This document shows positions 11,345-23,280 of a stretch of 64,000 nt of DNA, one piece after another (the first letter of the stretch is position 1; each line of letters opens with the position of its first letter). A program made the position numbers and the translations under genes. A model generated the notes under the pieces. That model searched no databases, was not told the DNA's origin, and saw nothing but the letters and a program-made list of their open reading frames with translations. This DNA is from Isoetes taiwanensis (taxonomy: Eukaryota; Streptophyta; Lycopodiopsida; Isoetales; Isoetaceae): NCBI GenBank assembly GCA_021234155.1, contig JAJEKV010000013.1, positions 10,707,240-10,771,239 of the forward strand, in the 5' to 3' direction.

Positions 11345-13345
11345 CTCAAGCCTAGGTGGCATGTTTGAGCCTAGGTGGCATGTTTGAGCCCACCTTGGCA
11401 TGTTTGAGCCACCTGGCATGTTTGAGCCTAGGTGGCATATTCGAGCCTAGATGGCATGTTTGAGCCTAGGTGGCATGTTTGAGCCACCTTGGCATGTTGG
11501 AGCCCACATGGCATGTTGGAGCCTATGTGGCATGTTGGAGCCCGCGTGGCATGTTTGAGCTATCTTGGCTTGTTTGCGCCACCTTGGCATGTTTGAGCCA
11601 CCTTGGCATGTTTGAGCCACCTTGGCAAGTTGGAGCATAGATGGCATGTTGGAGCCCACGTGGCATGTTTGAGCACGTTGGAGCCTAGGTTGAAGCCATT
11701 TTGTCATGTTGGAGCCTAGGTGGCATGTTGGAGCCACCTTGGCATCTTTGAGCCCTAGGTGGCATGTTAGAGCCACCTTGGCATATTGGAGCCCACGTGG
11801 CATGTTGGAGAGCCTAGGTGGCATGTTTGAGCCACCTTGGCATCTTTGGAGCCCTAGATGGCATGTTGGAGCCTAGGTGGCATGTTGGAGCCCACGTGTC
11901 ATGTTTGAGCCACCTTGGCAAGTTGGAGCATAGGTTGCATGTTGTAGGCCGCATGGCATGTTTGAGCATGTTGGAGCCTAGGTGGCATGTTTGAGCCATT
12001 TTGTCATGTTGGAGTCTAGGTGGCATGTTGGAGCCACCTTGGCATGTTTGAGCCTAGTTGGCATGTTAGAGCCACCTTGGCATGTTGGAGCCCACGTGGC
12101 ATGTTTGAGACACCTTGGCATGTTGGAGCCTAGATGGCATGTTGGAGCCTAGGTGGCATGTTGGAGCCCATGTGGCATGTTTGAGTCACCTTGGCATGTT
12201 GGAGCCTAGGTGGCATGTTGAAGCCATGTGGCATGTTTGAGCCACCTTGTCATGTTGGTGGCCTAGGTGGCATGTTTGAGTCTAGGTGGCATGTTGAGCC
12301 CACGGTGGCATGTTGGAGCCTAGGTGGCATGTTTGAGCCAACTTGGCATATTTAAGCCTAGGTGGCATGTTGTGAGCCACCTTGGCATGTTGGAGCCTAG
12401 GTGGCACATTGGAGCCAACTTGGCATGTTGGAGCTCCGTGGCATGTTGGACCCGGGTGGCATGTTGGAGCCTAGGTGGCAATGTTGGAGCCTATGTGGCA
12501 TGCTAGGTGGCATGTTGGAGTCCCGTGGCATGTCGGGCGTGGGTGGCATGTTGGAGCCTAGTTGGCATGTTGGATCCTACATGGCATGTTGGAGCCCTAG
12601 GTGGCATGTTTGAGCCACCTTGGCGCTTGAGCCTAGGTGGCATGTTGGAGCCACCTTGGCATGTTGGACCTAGGTGGCATATTGGAGCCCTAGGTGGCGC
12701 GTTGGAGCCTAGGTGGCATGCTAGAGCTCACGAGGGCATGTTGGAGCCTAGGTGGCATGTTGGAGCCTACGTGGCATGTTGAAGCCTTGGTGGCATGTTG
12801 GAGCCTAGGTGGCATATTTGGCATGCCACCTTGCATGCTTGAGCCTAGGTGGCATGTTGGAGCCAACTTGGCATGTTGGAGCCTAGGTGGCATGTTTGAG
12901 CCACCTTGGCATGTTGGAGCTCTGGGTGGCATGTTTGGAGCCCGTTGGAGCCTAGGTGGCATGTTAGAGCTCCTAGGTGGCATGCTAGGTGGCATGTTGG
13001 AGCCCCGTGGCATGTTGGGCGTGGGTGGCATGTTGGAGCCTAGGTGGCATATTTGAGCCACCTTGCGCGCTGAGCCTAGGTGGCATGTTGGAGCCACCTT
13101 GGCATGTTGGATGTTGGGCCCGTGGATGTTAGGTGGCATGTTGGAGCCCTGGGTGGCACGTTGAAGCCTAGGTGGCATGCTAGGTGGCATGTTGGAGCCA
13201 GCTTGGCATGTTGGAGCCTATGTGGCATGTTGGAGCCTCACGTGGCATGTTGGAGAGGCATGTTGGAGCCCTGGGGTGAGCCTGGGCGGACATCACAAAG
13301 GTTAGCTCCGAGGCGGCATGTTGGAGCCTATGTGGCTTTCCTACT
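11345..13345 (+). repeat. Degenerate 19-bp minisatellite array, about 100 units
   Basis: The array consists of about 2 kb of the unit GGCATGTTGGAGCCTAGGT and a sister unit GGCATGTTTGAGCCACCTT. These often alternate to give a 38-bp higher unit in the first 900 bases, then become more irregular. The AGGTGGC of one unit is the reverse complement of the GCCACCT of the other, so neighbouring units can pair as short hairpins. Because 19 is not a multiple of 3, the array opens long frames on both strands every 57 bases. Those frames are artefacts of the repeat, not genes. Confidence 0.95.
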
Positions 13346-16300
13346 AGTGCATGTTGGGAGGCGGAAGGGCAAATGCTTTCCCAGTGCTCCTCACCTCCCT
13401 TCGGGGCCCGGTTTCCCATCCGACCATTGAATCCACTCTTCAAGTAACCTGCTTCAAGCGGGGTTCAAAAAAAAATTCAAGATTTGTCCAGAGAGAACAT
13501 ATCAAACCGCCAAAGTGTCTGCGGTCGACCATGTAGAAAGCCCCACGTGCTTTGTCGTTTGGGCGATTACAAAGGCTCGGGAATGGAGATTTGACTTCGC
13601 CATGTCGTCGAAACAGCGAAATTACCCTAGGGACCAAGTTACGGTCATTTTTGCAGCAAAAGAAGCCGCGAACCCTCTACATGGCGGTATTGCGCACCCT
13701 CCGCTAAGGCCAATTCACTCTGAGCGTGTTGGACATGAGCTACTTTTGGCGCTTCTGGGCAGGGTGGTGGTCTTCGCCCACAAAACTTGGTCTCGGGGTA
13801 ATGTCGATGTTTTGAGTTCGTTGGCGGTTAGATCACAGTTCGGGGTGGGGACGGTTGCCCGTCCGTGGCGGGGACCTTCGGAGAGGACATTTTGGGTCGA
13901 AGCGCTTACGGAAGGTTTTAGGGCTCCGATCTTCACGGCGTCAGCGCCCTCCCACTACCTCATGACATTTGTGCAAGATCCTGGTCCAATCGGCTGGGGT
14001 ATGGCCTCCAAAGCGTAAACCACGTGCCTTGCCGGGTTATTGTAGGGTTTACGTTATGGAGGCCAAAAACGTGGTCGGTTGCACTTGGGACCTGGTGTAC
14101 CTTTTTCAAACATGCATGCGGAGCCATGGCAAGCTGAAATAACAGAGTTTGGATCTATTGGCGATCCCGAATCATTCAAAAATATTTGCTACTACAAAAT
14201 GTGTTCTTGACTTCTAATTGCGACTTTGGGAGGAGGGTAAATCAAACCCCATTTAAATTCGGTTTCTATTGCTTCTTGTTTTCAAGCTGCGACTTCTCGA
14301 CCATGTCTCAAGTGCTGGCTGAATAAAACTTCGACCTCCATAGCGTAAACCCTACAATAACCTAGCAACCCACGGGGTTTCGTTTTTGGAGGCCAAAGCG
14401 CGGTCGACTTCTTTGATAACTAGGTGGACCATTTCTAAACATGCATGGGGAGCCATGAGAGCTGAAATAACAGAGTTTGAACTATTGGCCAACCCGAGTG
14501 ATCCCAAACAATTTTGCTCTTGCATAAAAGGCTCTAGACTTTTAATTGCAAAACTAGGAGGAGATTAAATCCAAACCCCATTCCAGCGGTTTCTCTTGCC
14601 TCGTGTTTTCAAATGCTTGGTTTGCTCGACCATGTCCCAAGTGCAGCGGACCAAAGCCCGACCTCCATAAGCGTAAACCCTACAATAACACGGCAAGGCG
14701 GGGTTTTACGTTTTGGAGGCTATACTCTTGATTGGACCAGGATCCATTGCACAATGTCATGAGGTAGTGGGGGGCGTTGGCCCCGGAAGACGCGAGCCCT
14801 AAAACCTTCGAAGCGATTCGACCCAAAATGTCCTCGGAAGGTCCACGGCCCGACGGGCGAACTGTCTGTCCCACCGAGCTGTGATCGACTACGCCAGCGA
14901 ACTTCGAAACATCGACATTACCACGGAGACCAAGTTTTGTGGGCGAAGACCACCCTGCTCGGGAAGCGCCAAAGTAGCTCATGTCCAACACGTTAGTAGT
15001 GAATTGGCCTTAGCGGAGGGTGCGAGAATCTTGCCATGTAGAGGGTTCGTGTTTCTTTTGCTGCAAAAATGACCGTATAACTTGGTCCCTAGGGTAATTT
15101 CAACTTTGTTTTGGACGACATGACAAAGTCAAATCCCCATTAGAGCCTTTTATCTTGCCCGACGACAAAACACTTGGGTTTCTACGGTCCACTTGCGGGA
15201 CACTTTGCGGTTTTGATATGTTCTCCGGACAGATCTTGAATTTTTTGAATATGCTCGAAGCAAGTTACTTGAATGGAGAATTCAGCGATTGGGATAGGGA
15301 AACCGGGCTCGGGAAGGCATGCATTGGCATTTGCCCTCGGGAGAGGAGCTGGTAGGAAAGCTTTGCCTCGGTAAATCCAAATCCCATTTCGTCGGTTTCT
15401 ATTGCTTCTTGTTTTCAAGCTGCATCTTCTCAACCATGTCTCAAGTGCAAGCCGAATAAAACTCAACCTCCATAGCGTAAACCCTACAATAACCTAGCAG
15501 CGCACAAGGTTTACGTTTTGGAGGCCATACCCTAGTCAGATTGGACCGAGGATCTTGCACAATGTCATGAGGTAGTGGGAGGCGTTGGCCGAAGACGTAG
15601 CCCTAAAACCTTCGAAGCGATTCGACCAAAAGGTCCTCTCTAGAAGGTCCTTGGCCAGGGCGGACAACTCTCCCACCGGGGCGTGATCGACTCGCCAGCG
15701 AACTTCGAAACATCGACATTACCACGGAGACCAAATTTGGGTGGGCGAGAAGACCACCCATGCTCGAAGCGCCAAAGTAGCTCATGTCCAACACGTTAAG
15801 TAGTGAATTGGCCTTAGGGGAGGGTGCGAGAATCTTGCCATGTAGAGGGTTCGTGCTTCTTTGCTTTGCAAAAAATGACCGTGTAACTTGGGTCTCTAGG
15901 GTAATTTCGTTGTTTGGGACGACATGGCGAAGTCAAATCTCCATTAGGAGCTTTTGTGCTTGCCGAACGACAAAACACTTGGGTTTCTACCGCGATTCAT
16001 TGCGGGACACTTTTGCGGTTTGATATGTTCTCGGACGGATCTTGAATTTGTTTGAAACTGCTTTCGAAGCAAGTTACTTGAATGGAGAATTCAAGCGGTC
16101 GGATAGGGAAACCAGGGCTCAGGAAAGGGAGGCATTGGCATTTGCCCTCCCGGAGGAGCAGCGGTAGGAAAGCACTGCCTCGGTAAATCCAAATCCCATT
16201 TTAAATCGGTTTCTATTGCTTCTTGTTTTCAAGCTGCGGCTTCTCGACCATATCTCGAAAGTGCAAGCTGAATAAAACTTCGACCTCCATAGCGTAAACC

Positions 16301-17200
16301 CTACAATAACCTAGCAATGCCGCGGGGTTTACGTTTTGGAGGCCAAAGCGTGGTCGACTTCTTTGATAATTAGGTGGACCATTTCTAAACATGCATGGGG
16401 AGCCATGAGGCTGAAATATGAGTTTCAATCTATTAAGCCAATCAAAGTGACCCCAAACAATTTTGCTCTTGCATAAAGGCTCTACACTTTTAATTGTAAA
16501 ACTAGGAGGAGAATAAATCCAAACCCCATTCTTGCAATTTCTCTTGCCCTCGTGTTTTCAAACGCTTTTGCTCAACCATGTCCCAAGTGCAGCGGACCAA
16601 AGCCCGACCTCCATAGCGTAAACCCTACAATAACACGGCAAGGCACGGGGTTTTACGTTTGGAGCCCATACCCTAGCCAGATTGGACCAGGAGCTTGCAT
16701 AATGTCATGAGGTAGTGGGAGGCGTTGGCCGCCGAAAGGCGAGCCCTAAAACCTTCGAAGCGGTTTGACCCAAAAGGTCCTCACGGAAGGTCCTTGGCCA
16801 TGGACGAGCAACTCTCCCACCCGGGCGTGATCGACTCTACGCCAGCGGACTCGAAACATCGACATTACCACGGAGACCAAGTTTAGGTGGGCGAAGACCA
16901 CCCCCCCGCGGGCGCCAAAGTAGCTCATGCCCAACACGTTAAGTAGTGAATTGGCCTTAGCGGAGGTGCGAGAATCTTGCCATGTAGAGGGTTTGTGTTT
17001 CTTTTTGCTGCAAAAAATGGACCGTGTAACTTGGTCCCTAGGGTAATTTATTTATTTTGGGACAACATGGCGAAGTCAAATCTCCATTTGGAGCCTTTGT
17101 CTTGCCCAGAACAACAAAACACTTGGGTTTCTACTACCGATTTGCGGGGGGACACTTTGCGGTTTGATATGTTCTTAGTGCAAATCGTCTAAGTGCAATA
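13346..17200. repeat. Complex repeat array (about 0.8-1.2 kb units, first unit inverted)
   Basis: The block containing AAACCCTACAATAAC, GTTTTGGAGGCC, TGTCATGAGGTAGTGG, AGCTCATGTCCAACACG and GATATGTTCT recurs. Units run roughly 14240-15390, 15390-16200 (lacks a middle segment) and 16200-17200 in one orientation. 13346-14240 is the same material in reverse. The centre of the inversion lies around 14250-14640. Unit ends include a GGCATTTGCCCTC...GGAGGAG segment. Short frames inside differ from unit to unit and are not conserved, so I call it non-coding. Confidence 0.8.
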
Positions 17201-17334
17201 AGTTATCTTGTTTTCAAAGAACCATTGCATTCTTAGAAAGAACCATTGGATAAGATAAATTAGATACAATTAAAACCATTGGATGACGTGGATAACTATT
17301 GGATTGTCTATGGCGAACCTTAGTACCAACTAGA

Positions 17335-17840
17335 TGTAGGCATGGTTTAATGGTGTTCCACTAATGATATCCAAAATGGGTGGATAATGTTAGGATATTG
17401 CATAGTCTTGCCATTTTATAATGCTTGGGGATTTGTTGCAATGGTCCTATTCCCCATAAACAATTACATCTCAAATTCTTAATGGTCTAAATTATACCAA
17501 GATGTAGGAACGGTTTAATGGTGTTCCACTAACGATATCCAAAATGGGAAAATAATGTTAGGATATTGCATGGTCTTGCCATTTTAATGCTTGGGGATTT
17601 GTTCCAATGGTCCTATCCTCCATAAAAAAATACATCTCACAATTCTTAATGGTTTGTTATGCAAAAATGTAGGCGTGGTTTAATGGTCTTTCTCTAACAA
17701 TATCCAAAATGTTAGGATATTGTTAGGATTTTGCGTGGTCCTATGACATTAATGCTTAGGGATTTGTTGCAGCGGTCCTGCACTCCCTCAAGGAATACAA
17801 ATCAAATTCTTGATGGTTTTGTTATGCAAAAATAGGTGCT
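17335..17840 (+). repeat. Tandem repeat, about 165-bp unit, three copies
   Basis: The copies share GTTTAATGGTGTTCCACTAA, GATATCCAAAATG, GTTAGGATATTGC, TGCTTGGGGATTTGTT and CTCAAATTCTTAATGG. They start near 17335, 17505 and 17670. The third is the most diverged. There is no coding potential. Confidence 0.85.
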
Positions 17841-17879
17841 AAGTAATTGAAGTAGTTGAAGTAACTTGTCTTACATGGA

Positions 17880-18420
17880 ATACTAGTATAAGGACATGTG
17901 ATGGTTACGTCGTGCGACAAATCGTGCACATGTAGCAAATCAAGTACTCTGTCCTACCACTATAAAGACCCGTGATATGGAAGGATAGGACATGTAGAGA
18001 ATCAAGTATTATTTCCTACTTCTATAAAGACATGTGACAATAGAAGTATTACACATATAAGTAATTCATGTATTCTTTCCTACAATGCCTTAGCAAATAA
18101 AGTACTACGTCCTACTACTATAAAGACATGTGACATGGAAGCATACGACATGTAGAGAATCAAGTATTCTTTCCTACTTCTATAAAGACATGTGACAATA
18201 GAAGTATTACACATGTCGTAATTCATGTATTCTTTCCTACAATGCCTTGGCAAATAAAGTACTCTGTCCTACTACTATAAAGACATGTGAATGGAAGTAT
18301 AGGACATGTAGAGAATCAAATATTATTTCCTACATCTATAAAGTAGAATTATTAGACATGTAGAAATTCAAGTATTCTTTCCTACAGTGGATTGTATTAT
18401 AAAACGACATGTCACAATAG
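17880..18420 (+). repeat. Tandem repeat, about 165-bp unit, three-plus copies
   Basis: The repeated block contains CCTACTACTATAAAGACATG, GACATGTAGAGAATCAAGTA, TTTCCTACTTCTATAAAGAC, GACAATAGAAGTATTACACA and AATGCCTT. Copies begin near 17955, 18112 and 18265. The two sub-blocks (TATAAAGACATGTGACATGG and TATAAAGACATGTGACAATA) are themselves related, so the basic unit is probably half this length. Confidence 0.85.
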
Positions 18421-18449
18421 AAGAAACTACAAAACAACAGTGGATGTTT

Positions 18450-18849
18450 TAGTCCACCGAAAAAAGAACACCATTATCGAATAAAACCATATCTCCACAA
18501 ATCCACATGTAGGATTCTTTGAAAACAGGACATGTAGACCTACCAAAACTGATGTTTTCAACAGTGGACCAAAAACCGGGGTGAGTGTGTCTCATCCGAA
18601 ATTCCACCAGAGATAAATTCAAACATCCTATTTCTATGTGGTGAGACAGCAATAGGATTTATAGACTTATCCTTAATAGAATGAGAACAAGTAGGGAGAG
18701 AAGAATCATGACCTGTAATATCAGCAACCATATTTTGTATTTTCTCAACCTGCAAAACAACAATCTTTGTTTGACTGGTATCCTTTGATGCAACCATTTC
18801 CTTCTCTGGAGTGTCTTGGACACTGGTATCCTTTGATCCAACCATTTCT
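18450..18849 (-). pseudogene. Unrecognised ORF remnant truncated by LTR-A
   Basis: The minus strand has one open frame from the LTR edge to about 18558, continuing in another frame to 18450. It contains an internal repeat (EMVGSKDTS, then EMVASKDTS) and a short helical stretch (VVLQVEKIQNMVADI). There is no known domain. It could be the low-complexity part of a LINE ORF1, but nothing proves that. Confidence 0.35.
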
Positions 18850-20305
18850 TGTGACGCTCCCAACACATATACGACACTCGGCCGTATACATACGGGGACT
18901 TCCCTCTCCCATGGCAATCAACTCGCCATGAGCAGGGCCCTCCGTCTAACTCGGACCATCTATGAAAAGATGCTCGAGTGAAGGACACAGAGGTGTCATT
19001 CGCCGCCCACCTTCAATGGGGCTCCTATGTCGTGTGGCGTGCATACAAAGGTTAGCATATAGCATAATCATATCATAAATAACCACCACGAAGGGTGGCA
19101 CATCCATCCAACTGATAATAACAGAGAAGGCGCATTTAATACTAGAAAACACCCCCAAAACCCATGGTTCTACCACAGCTCGGACTCGGTGAGGATCGAT
19201 TGGCGGCTAGGTCTCAAGAGGTCGGCGGGTCGAATCTTGGCATGGCGTTGGCTGGCATAGAACATCGTCTAGGGTTGTCCACTCCATCCGCCCCTCCTGT
19301 GCACACCTTGCAGATGAGTTGAATCATGCTATGGCATCACTATAGCCTTCCAGGAGGTGAGACTCTAGGTACCACCGCCGAGTCCACTCGGGTTACATCT
19401 CCACGGTCCGATGAGGCAGGTGGAAGTGTCCCCTTCGGGATAGCTAGTTCCATGGGTGAGCTAGAGAATATGTGCCGCATCAGCGACCCCGCATCCGTGC
19501 AGAGCCTACCTCCCCTAACTTTATCTTCAAAGTACAGGGTGCCCCATACGGGTCACACCTCTGCACCCAGGGAGTGTCAGATCCATACCCGGCCCTCTAC
19601 GTGGCCGGCTATCAGGCCTAGCCCACTATAGGAGTCCCAGGAGCCTTTTATGTTCGTGCAAGACCCACCCCCACTTCACCACTGCGTCCCTTCTCAGTCT
19701 TTGAGCAATTCCATAGCATCCACGGCTCGGTGGTCTCTTGTGCCGCTGGCCGATAGTTAGCGAGTTAAAGGAAACTACTAGGAGCATACTAAGAACATGA
19801 GGCACAGAGGTCTCTACCCCCTTTAATCCAGCTTTTGGGAAGGCTAATGAGAGATACTATCATAGATTTATCCATCCATCCATAACAAAGCATAATCCAT
19901 AATTGAAATATAATCCTAAGTATCAAAGAAGGGTTAATCCTAAGCAAAGACAACCAGAGAAGACCGAATTTGAAGCACTAGTCCTAGAGATATCAAGCTA
20001 ATCTACCCACTAACCCGAAGTTTCTACTTTGGATCCATTATCATGAGTATCTCCTCCATCTATGCGATTTTGGGGCCAAAAAATTAATGTCCCCCTTTTA
20101 GGTCAACCCCTGGGTGGCACCTTCTAATTAAAATATCCCCATGGTTAATTTGACAATGCTTCCTTAATTATAGGTAATTCTTTAATAATTAATTTAGCAT
20201 CTAAATTAATCCCTTTAGGCTAGGTTAAAATACCCCATGGTGGCGTATCTTTATTTATCGTCAAGATATTTATAATTATATGGTATAAATACTTGGAATG
20301 TCACA
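18850..20305 (-). mobile_element. LTR-A, 3' LTR of a minus-strand chromovirus
   Basis: It starts TGTGACGCTCCC and ends GGAATGTCACA, the reverse complement of family A ends. It is about 1456 bp, shorter than the other family A LTRs through several internal deletions. The sequence immediately to its right (TTCTCCCCTCCTT) is the purine tract on the element's strand, which fixes this as the 3' LTR. No matching 5' LTR exists because the element is truncated at 23947. Confidence 0.92.
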
Positions 20306-20318
20306 TTCTCCCCTCCTT
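20306..20318 (-). promoter_or_regulatory. Polypurine tract of the minus-strand LTR-A element
   Basis: On the minus strand it reads AAGGAGGGGAGAA directly before TGTGAC of the LTR. The identical tract stands before the LTR at 58473. It would prime plus-strand DNA synthesis during reverse transcription. Confidence 0.9.
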
Positions 20319-20940
20319 AGAAATAATGTCGCCCTCGGCATTAGGGTTAGTGAAAAATATAAGAATTTATACATAAAAGAAGGAAGGTAATTCCTTATTT
20401 CGAGAAGGTAATAACATTAAAAAGTTAAAGCATAAAATAGTTTAAGCACCAAGGTGCATTTCACATGATTATCATAAGAAAAGGGTTCAAGGACCGAAGT
20501 CCAATATCAACATCACAAAGTGACAAAAAAAAGCGGGATGTAGACAAGATAAAAGCTGGAGAAGTCGGACCATCGGCAACCCTCTATACATGGGCAGGTC
20601 ATGTCTTTTGCTCTCGGCCCGCACATGTCAATACATCGATATATATAGATAATATAAGTAGGTTGTGGTTTAAGGGACCACCCCTAATAAATAAAAGGAA
20701 AACCTATCTACAAGGGAACCTATCATGCCTATGGTTCGCAATTCATTCGCGGCAGTAAGGAATGCCCGCGTTCCCATTATAGCCCGAGATGAAGCGGCCT
20801 ATGAACTACATGCTTTCCAAGCAATTCGCGGTCATGCCAACATCGACAATACACCACGTCCTAGAGAACACGAAGGTGATCTCATCATCGGTAACTATTG
20901 TCAACCACGATGCATCTACCCCTCTACTGCATGATTCTCG
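20319..20940 (-). other. 3' non-coding region of the LTR-A element
   Basis: It lies between the chromodomain stop and the purine tract. The same region occurs, diverged, at 57840-58459 in element A3 (shared text includes GATGATGGGATCAC-like and CAAGGGACCTATCATGCC-like blocks on one strand). No gene is seen. Confidence 0.7.
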
Positions 20941-21440
20941 GCGAATCAAGCCTTCAAGCTTACCGCCCGGTCTTGGGGTTGATAGCATCGTTGATGGTGC
21001 GCCCCGAGATTCCATGAAGTGCGGATAGTGCTTCTCAAGGTCTATCTTCATCACCCACGAAGCATCTTCAACCGCAAGTGTTTCCACTTAACCAAGTATT
21101 GCAACATTTGAGTCCTTCTGATCTGCTTATAAGCTCGATCAAGAAGAGCTTCAGACACTATATCTAAATGCTCTTCTGTAATTTCAAGGAGGGTGGGTGT
21201 ATCCATGATCTCCTCTGGATCTGGGGTATGTTGCTTCAGAAGACTCATGTGAAAGACCTTGTGGATCTTCAAGCGGGGTGGCAAATCCAAGCGATATGCC
21301 TGTTCTCCAACACGTTCAATGATTTTGAACGGTCCAGCCCATCTGGGTGCCAGCTTCTTGCAGTTGCCAATCTTAAGCTTGGCTTGTTTAACCTTAATCT
21401 TGAGCCAAACTGATTCGCCCACCTGGAAGACTCGTAGGGG
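20941..21440 (-). pseudogene. Integrase C-terminal (GPY/F) domain and chromodomain
   Basis: It begins GESVWLKIKVKQAKLKIGN and KKLAPRWAGPFKIIERVGEQ, the GPY/F-type C-terminal integrase module. It continues through KIHKVFHMSLLKQH, then a chromodomain (MLQYLVKWKH, VEDASWVMKIDLEKHYPHF). A frameshift near 21070 separates the two chromodomain halves. The chromodomain marks the element as a chromovirus, in which it guides integration to particular chromatin. Homologous segments lie at 45560-46031 and 57349-57830. Confidence 0.92.
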
Positions 21441-22210
21441 TTACGTGCTTATCCGACTACTCTTCTTCCATTGCGTCGCAGCCAATAAGTAACCACGAAC
21501 TTCTTCAACCAAAGCTTGCATTTCCAAGAGGAGTTGTTGAGAAACCTCCACCTTAGAAATGGGATTATGCCATGTAATGCGGGTAAGGCATTGATAGCCA
21601 TAATTTATCATGAAGGGAGATATTCTGGAAGACTCCTGTTTCATGCTATTATAGGCAAATTCGACCAAATAAATATAGTCAGCCCATTGTGATTGCTTAC
21701 TCCACACATAACTTTGTAGCATGTCTTCTATAATGCGATTGGTACGCTCTGTCTGACCATCCGTCTGAGGATGATACGCCGTGCTCATAGCAAGTTTGGT
21801 TTGGATGGTGGCAAAGAAATCTTTCCAGAATGCACTTACGAATTTGGGATCCCTGTCAGATACGATAACTCGTGGCATTCCATGCAATCTGAAGATCTCC
21901 TTTGTAAATAGCAAAGCGGTATCGAAGGTTGTATCCGTGGTACGACATGGCAAGAAATGAGCCATTTTCGACAATTTGTCGACCACTACCATCAATGCAT
22001 CATATCCACGGAGAGTACGTGGAAGGCCCACAATGAAATCCATGGTTATTACTTCCAATTTGGCGTTGGGCACTTCCAGAGGTTGCAACTCTCCTGGAAT
22101 CCTTAATTGCTCAGCCTTGGTTTCTTGACACACGACACTTAATCGCTTAATATATACCGAGCAATGTCCTTCTTCATACCACGGCCAAAAATAAGCGGGC
22201 GGATCTTAAA
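21441..22210 (-). pseudogene. Ty3/gypsy integrase catalytic core
   Basis: A 230-codon open frame (22133-21441) holds the retroviral-type integrase core. It has MDFIVGLPRTLRGYDALMVV followed by the first catalytic D in VDKLSK, the second D in VSDRDPKF, and E in HPQTDGQTERTNR, so all three catalytic acidic residues are present. LVEFAYNSMKQ and SPFMINYGYQCLT follow. The zinc-binding N-terminal part beyond 22133 is frameshifted. This is the best preserved pol segment in the window, but it has no intact reverse transcriptase with it. Confidence 0.93.
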
Positions 22211-22442
22211 GTAGGTCTTCATGAAACTGCATAATAGGCTAGAGGGTTGTTTGTGTGTATCATATGTAGAATAAGCTTACGTACTCACGAAGTCTCGGTA
22301 CACACAACTTATCTTTGTAATATAACAAATTGCCCTCTTTCTTATACAAAGCGGAAAGCCTCCCGTTCTTTATCTCGTGCGTGCCTCTTTGCCAAACTAT
22401 CCCACACTTCACGGAACTCTGGATGCGTAGCCAAGGTGCGCT

Positions 22443-22727
22443 CTATCGTTTTTCGAACTCACTAGTGAGAGTGGAAATTGCGTTGCAATGGGTTCGGGTT
22501 ACCAAGGGATGGCGTGACAATGCATCCGCAACTACATTGTGTTTTCCAGGCTTATACATAATCTCAAAATCGTACTCCTCTATGAATTCCATCCATCTCC
22601 TTTGACGGAGGTTGAGATTCGGCTGGGTTGATAGATAACGGAGACTCTGATGATCTGTATCAAGCTGAAATCTTCTATCAAGAAGGTAGTGTCTCCATAT
22701 CACAGAAGTAGCGGACAAAGGGCCAAC
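22443..22727 (-). pseudogene. RNase H domain, downstream part
   Basis: The 91-codon stretch reads RHYLLDRRFQLDTDHQSLRY, RQRRWMEFIEEYDFEIMYKP and GKHNVVADALSRHP, the standard C-terminal half of a Ty3 RNase H. The catalytic-type D in TDHQSL and the ADALSR motif are present. The upstream half lies beyond the inserted MITE at 23281-23470. Confidence 0.92.
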
Positions 22728-23272
22728 TTAGGGGGATCGCCCTATCCTATAGGGGGATATGCCACTGCGTACATAGGGTTGTAAAAAACCCCTATATCAC
22801 GACAATTTTTTAATCAAAAACCCCTACCATACGATTTTCAAATTTTGCATGCATATACCCCCTCCCAATTTTATACGTCATTTATCAATTAAAAAACCCC
22901 TCGTATACGACCTTCTGTGAACATTACATATACCCCCAATATGTATACGTAACATTGGGAAGCCAAATCGTTTTCAAATTTGTAATCCCATCCAAGGAAA
23001 AAAAACGAGTAGAACAAAATAAAAACATTACCAGTAATCTTAGTGTTGCAATCGGATTGATGCCTCTACGAATAGGCTGCCGAATCACTAAGCCCTCTCC
23101 GTATCATACCATGTTCGGTTCCCCACGAGACACCCTCTCCGTTAGTGTCTGAAGAATTCAAAAAAAAGAAAGTACATTGTACCGTAGGTATACATACTAA
23201 GAACCCACAAAAGTAACCCCTTCATGTTTACATGCGTGGGTTTGGGGGTTCTTACGAGTGACTTTTCCCCTT
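22728..23272. mobile_element. 545-bp hAT-like MITE inside RNase H
   Basis: The element is flanked by a perfect 8-bp direct repeat GGGCCAAC (22720-22727 and 23273-23280). Its ends are TTAGGGGGATCG and, inverted, AAGGGGAAAAG, giving a short imperfect inverted repeat around AGGGG. An 8-bp duplication with (T/C)AGGG ends is characteristic of hAT transposons. Inside, the motif AAAAACCCCTA(N)TA(T/C)ACGA repeats at least three times (22793, 22817, 22891), like hAT subterminal repeats. It encodes nothing recognisable. Confidence 0.82.
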
Positions 23273-23280
23273 GGGCCAAC

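Noticed and set aside
11447-13190. Long frames on both strands with repeated MPPRLQHA-like or HVGALGGM-like peptides
   Set aside because: They arise because the 19-bp satellite unit lacks stops in several frames and repeats every 57 bases. No start context, conservation or non-repetitive domain supports coding.
11345-13345. CRISPR-like array of short repeats
   Set aside because: There are no unique spacers of constant length. Units are contiguous degenerate 19-mers in a plant genome.
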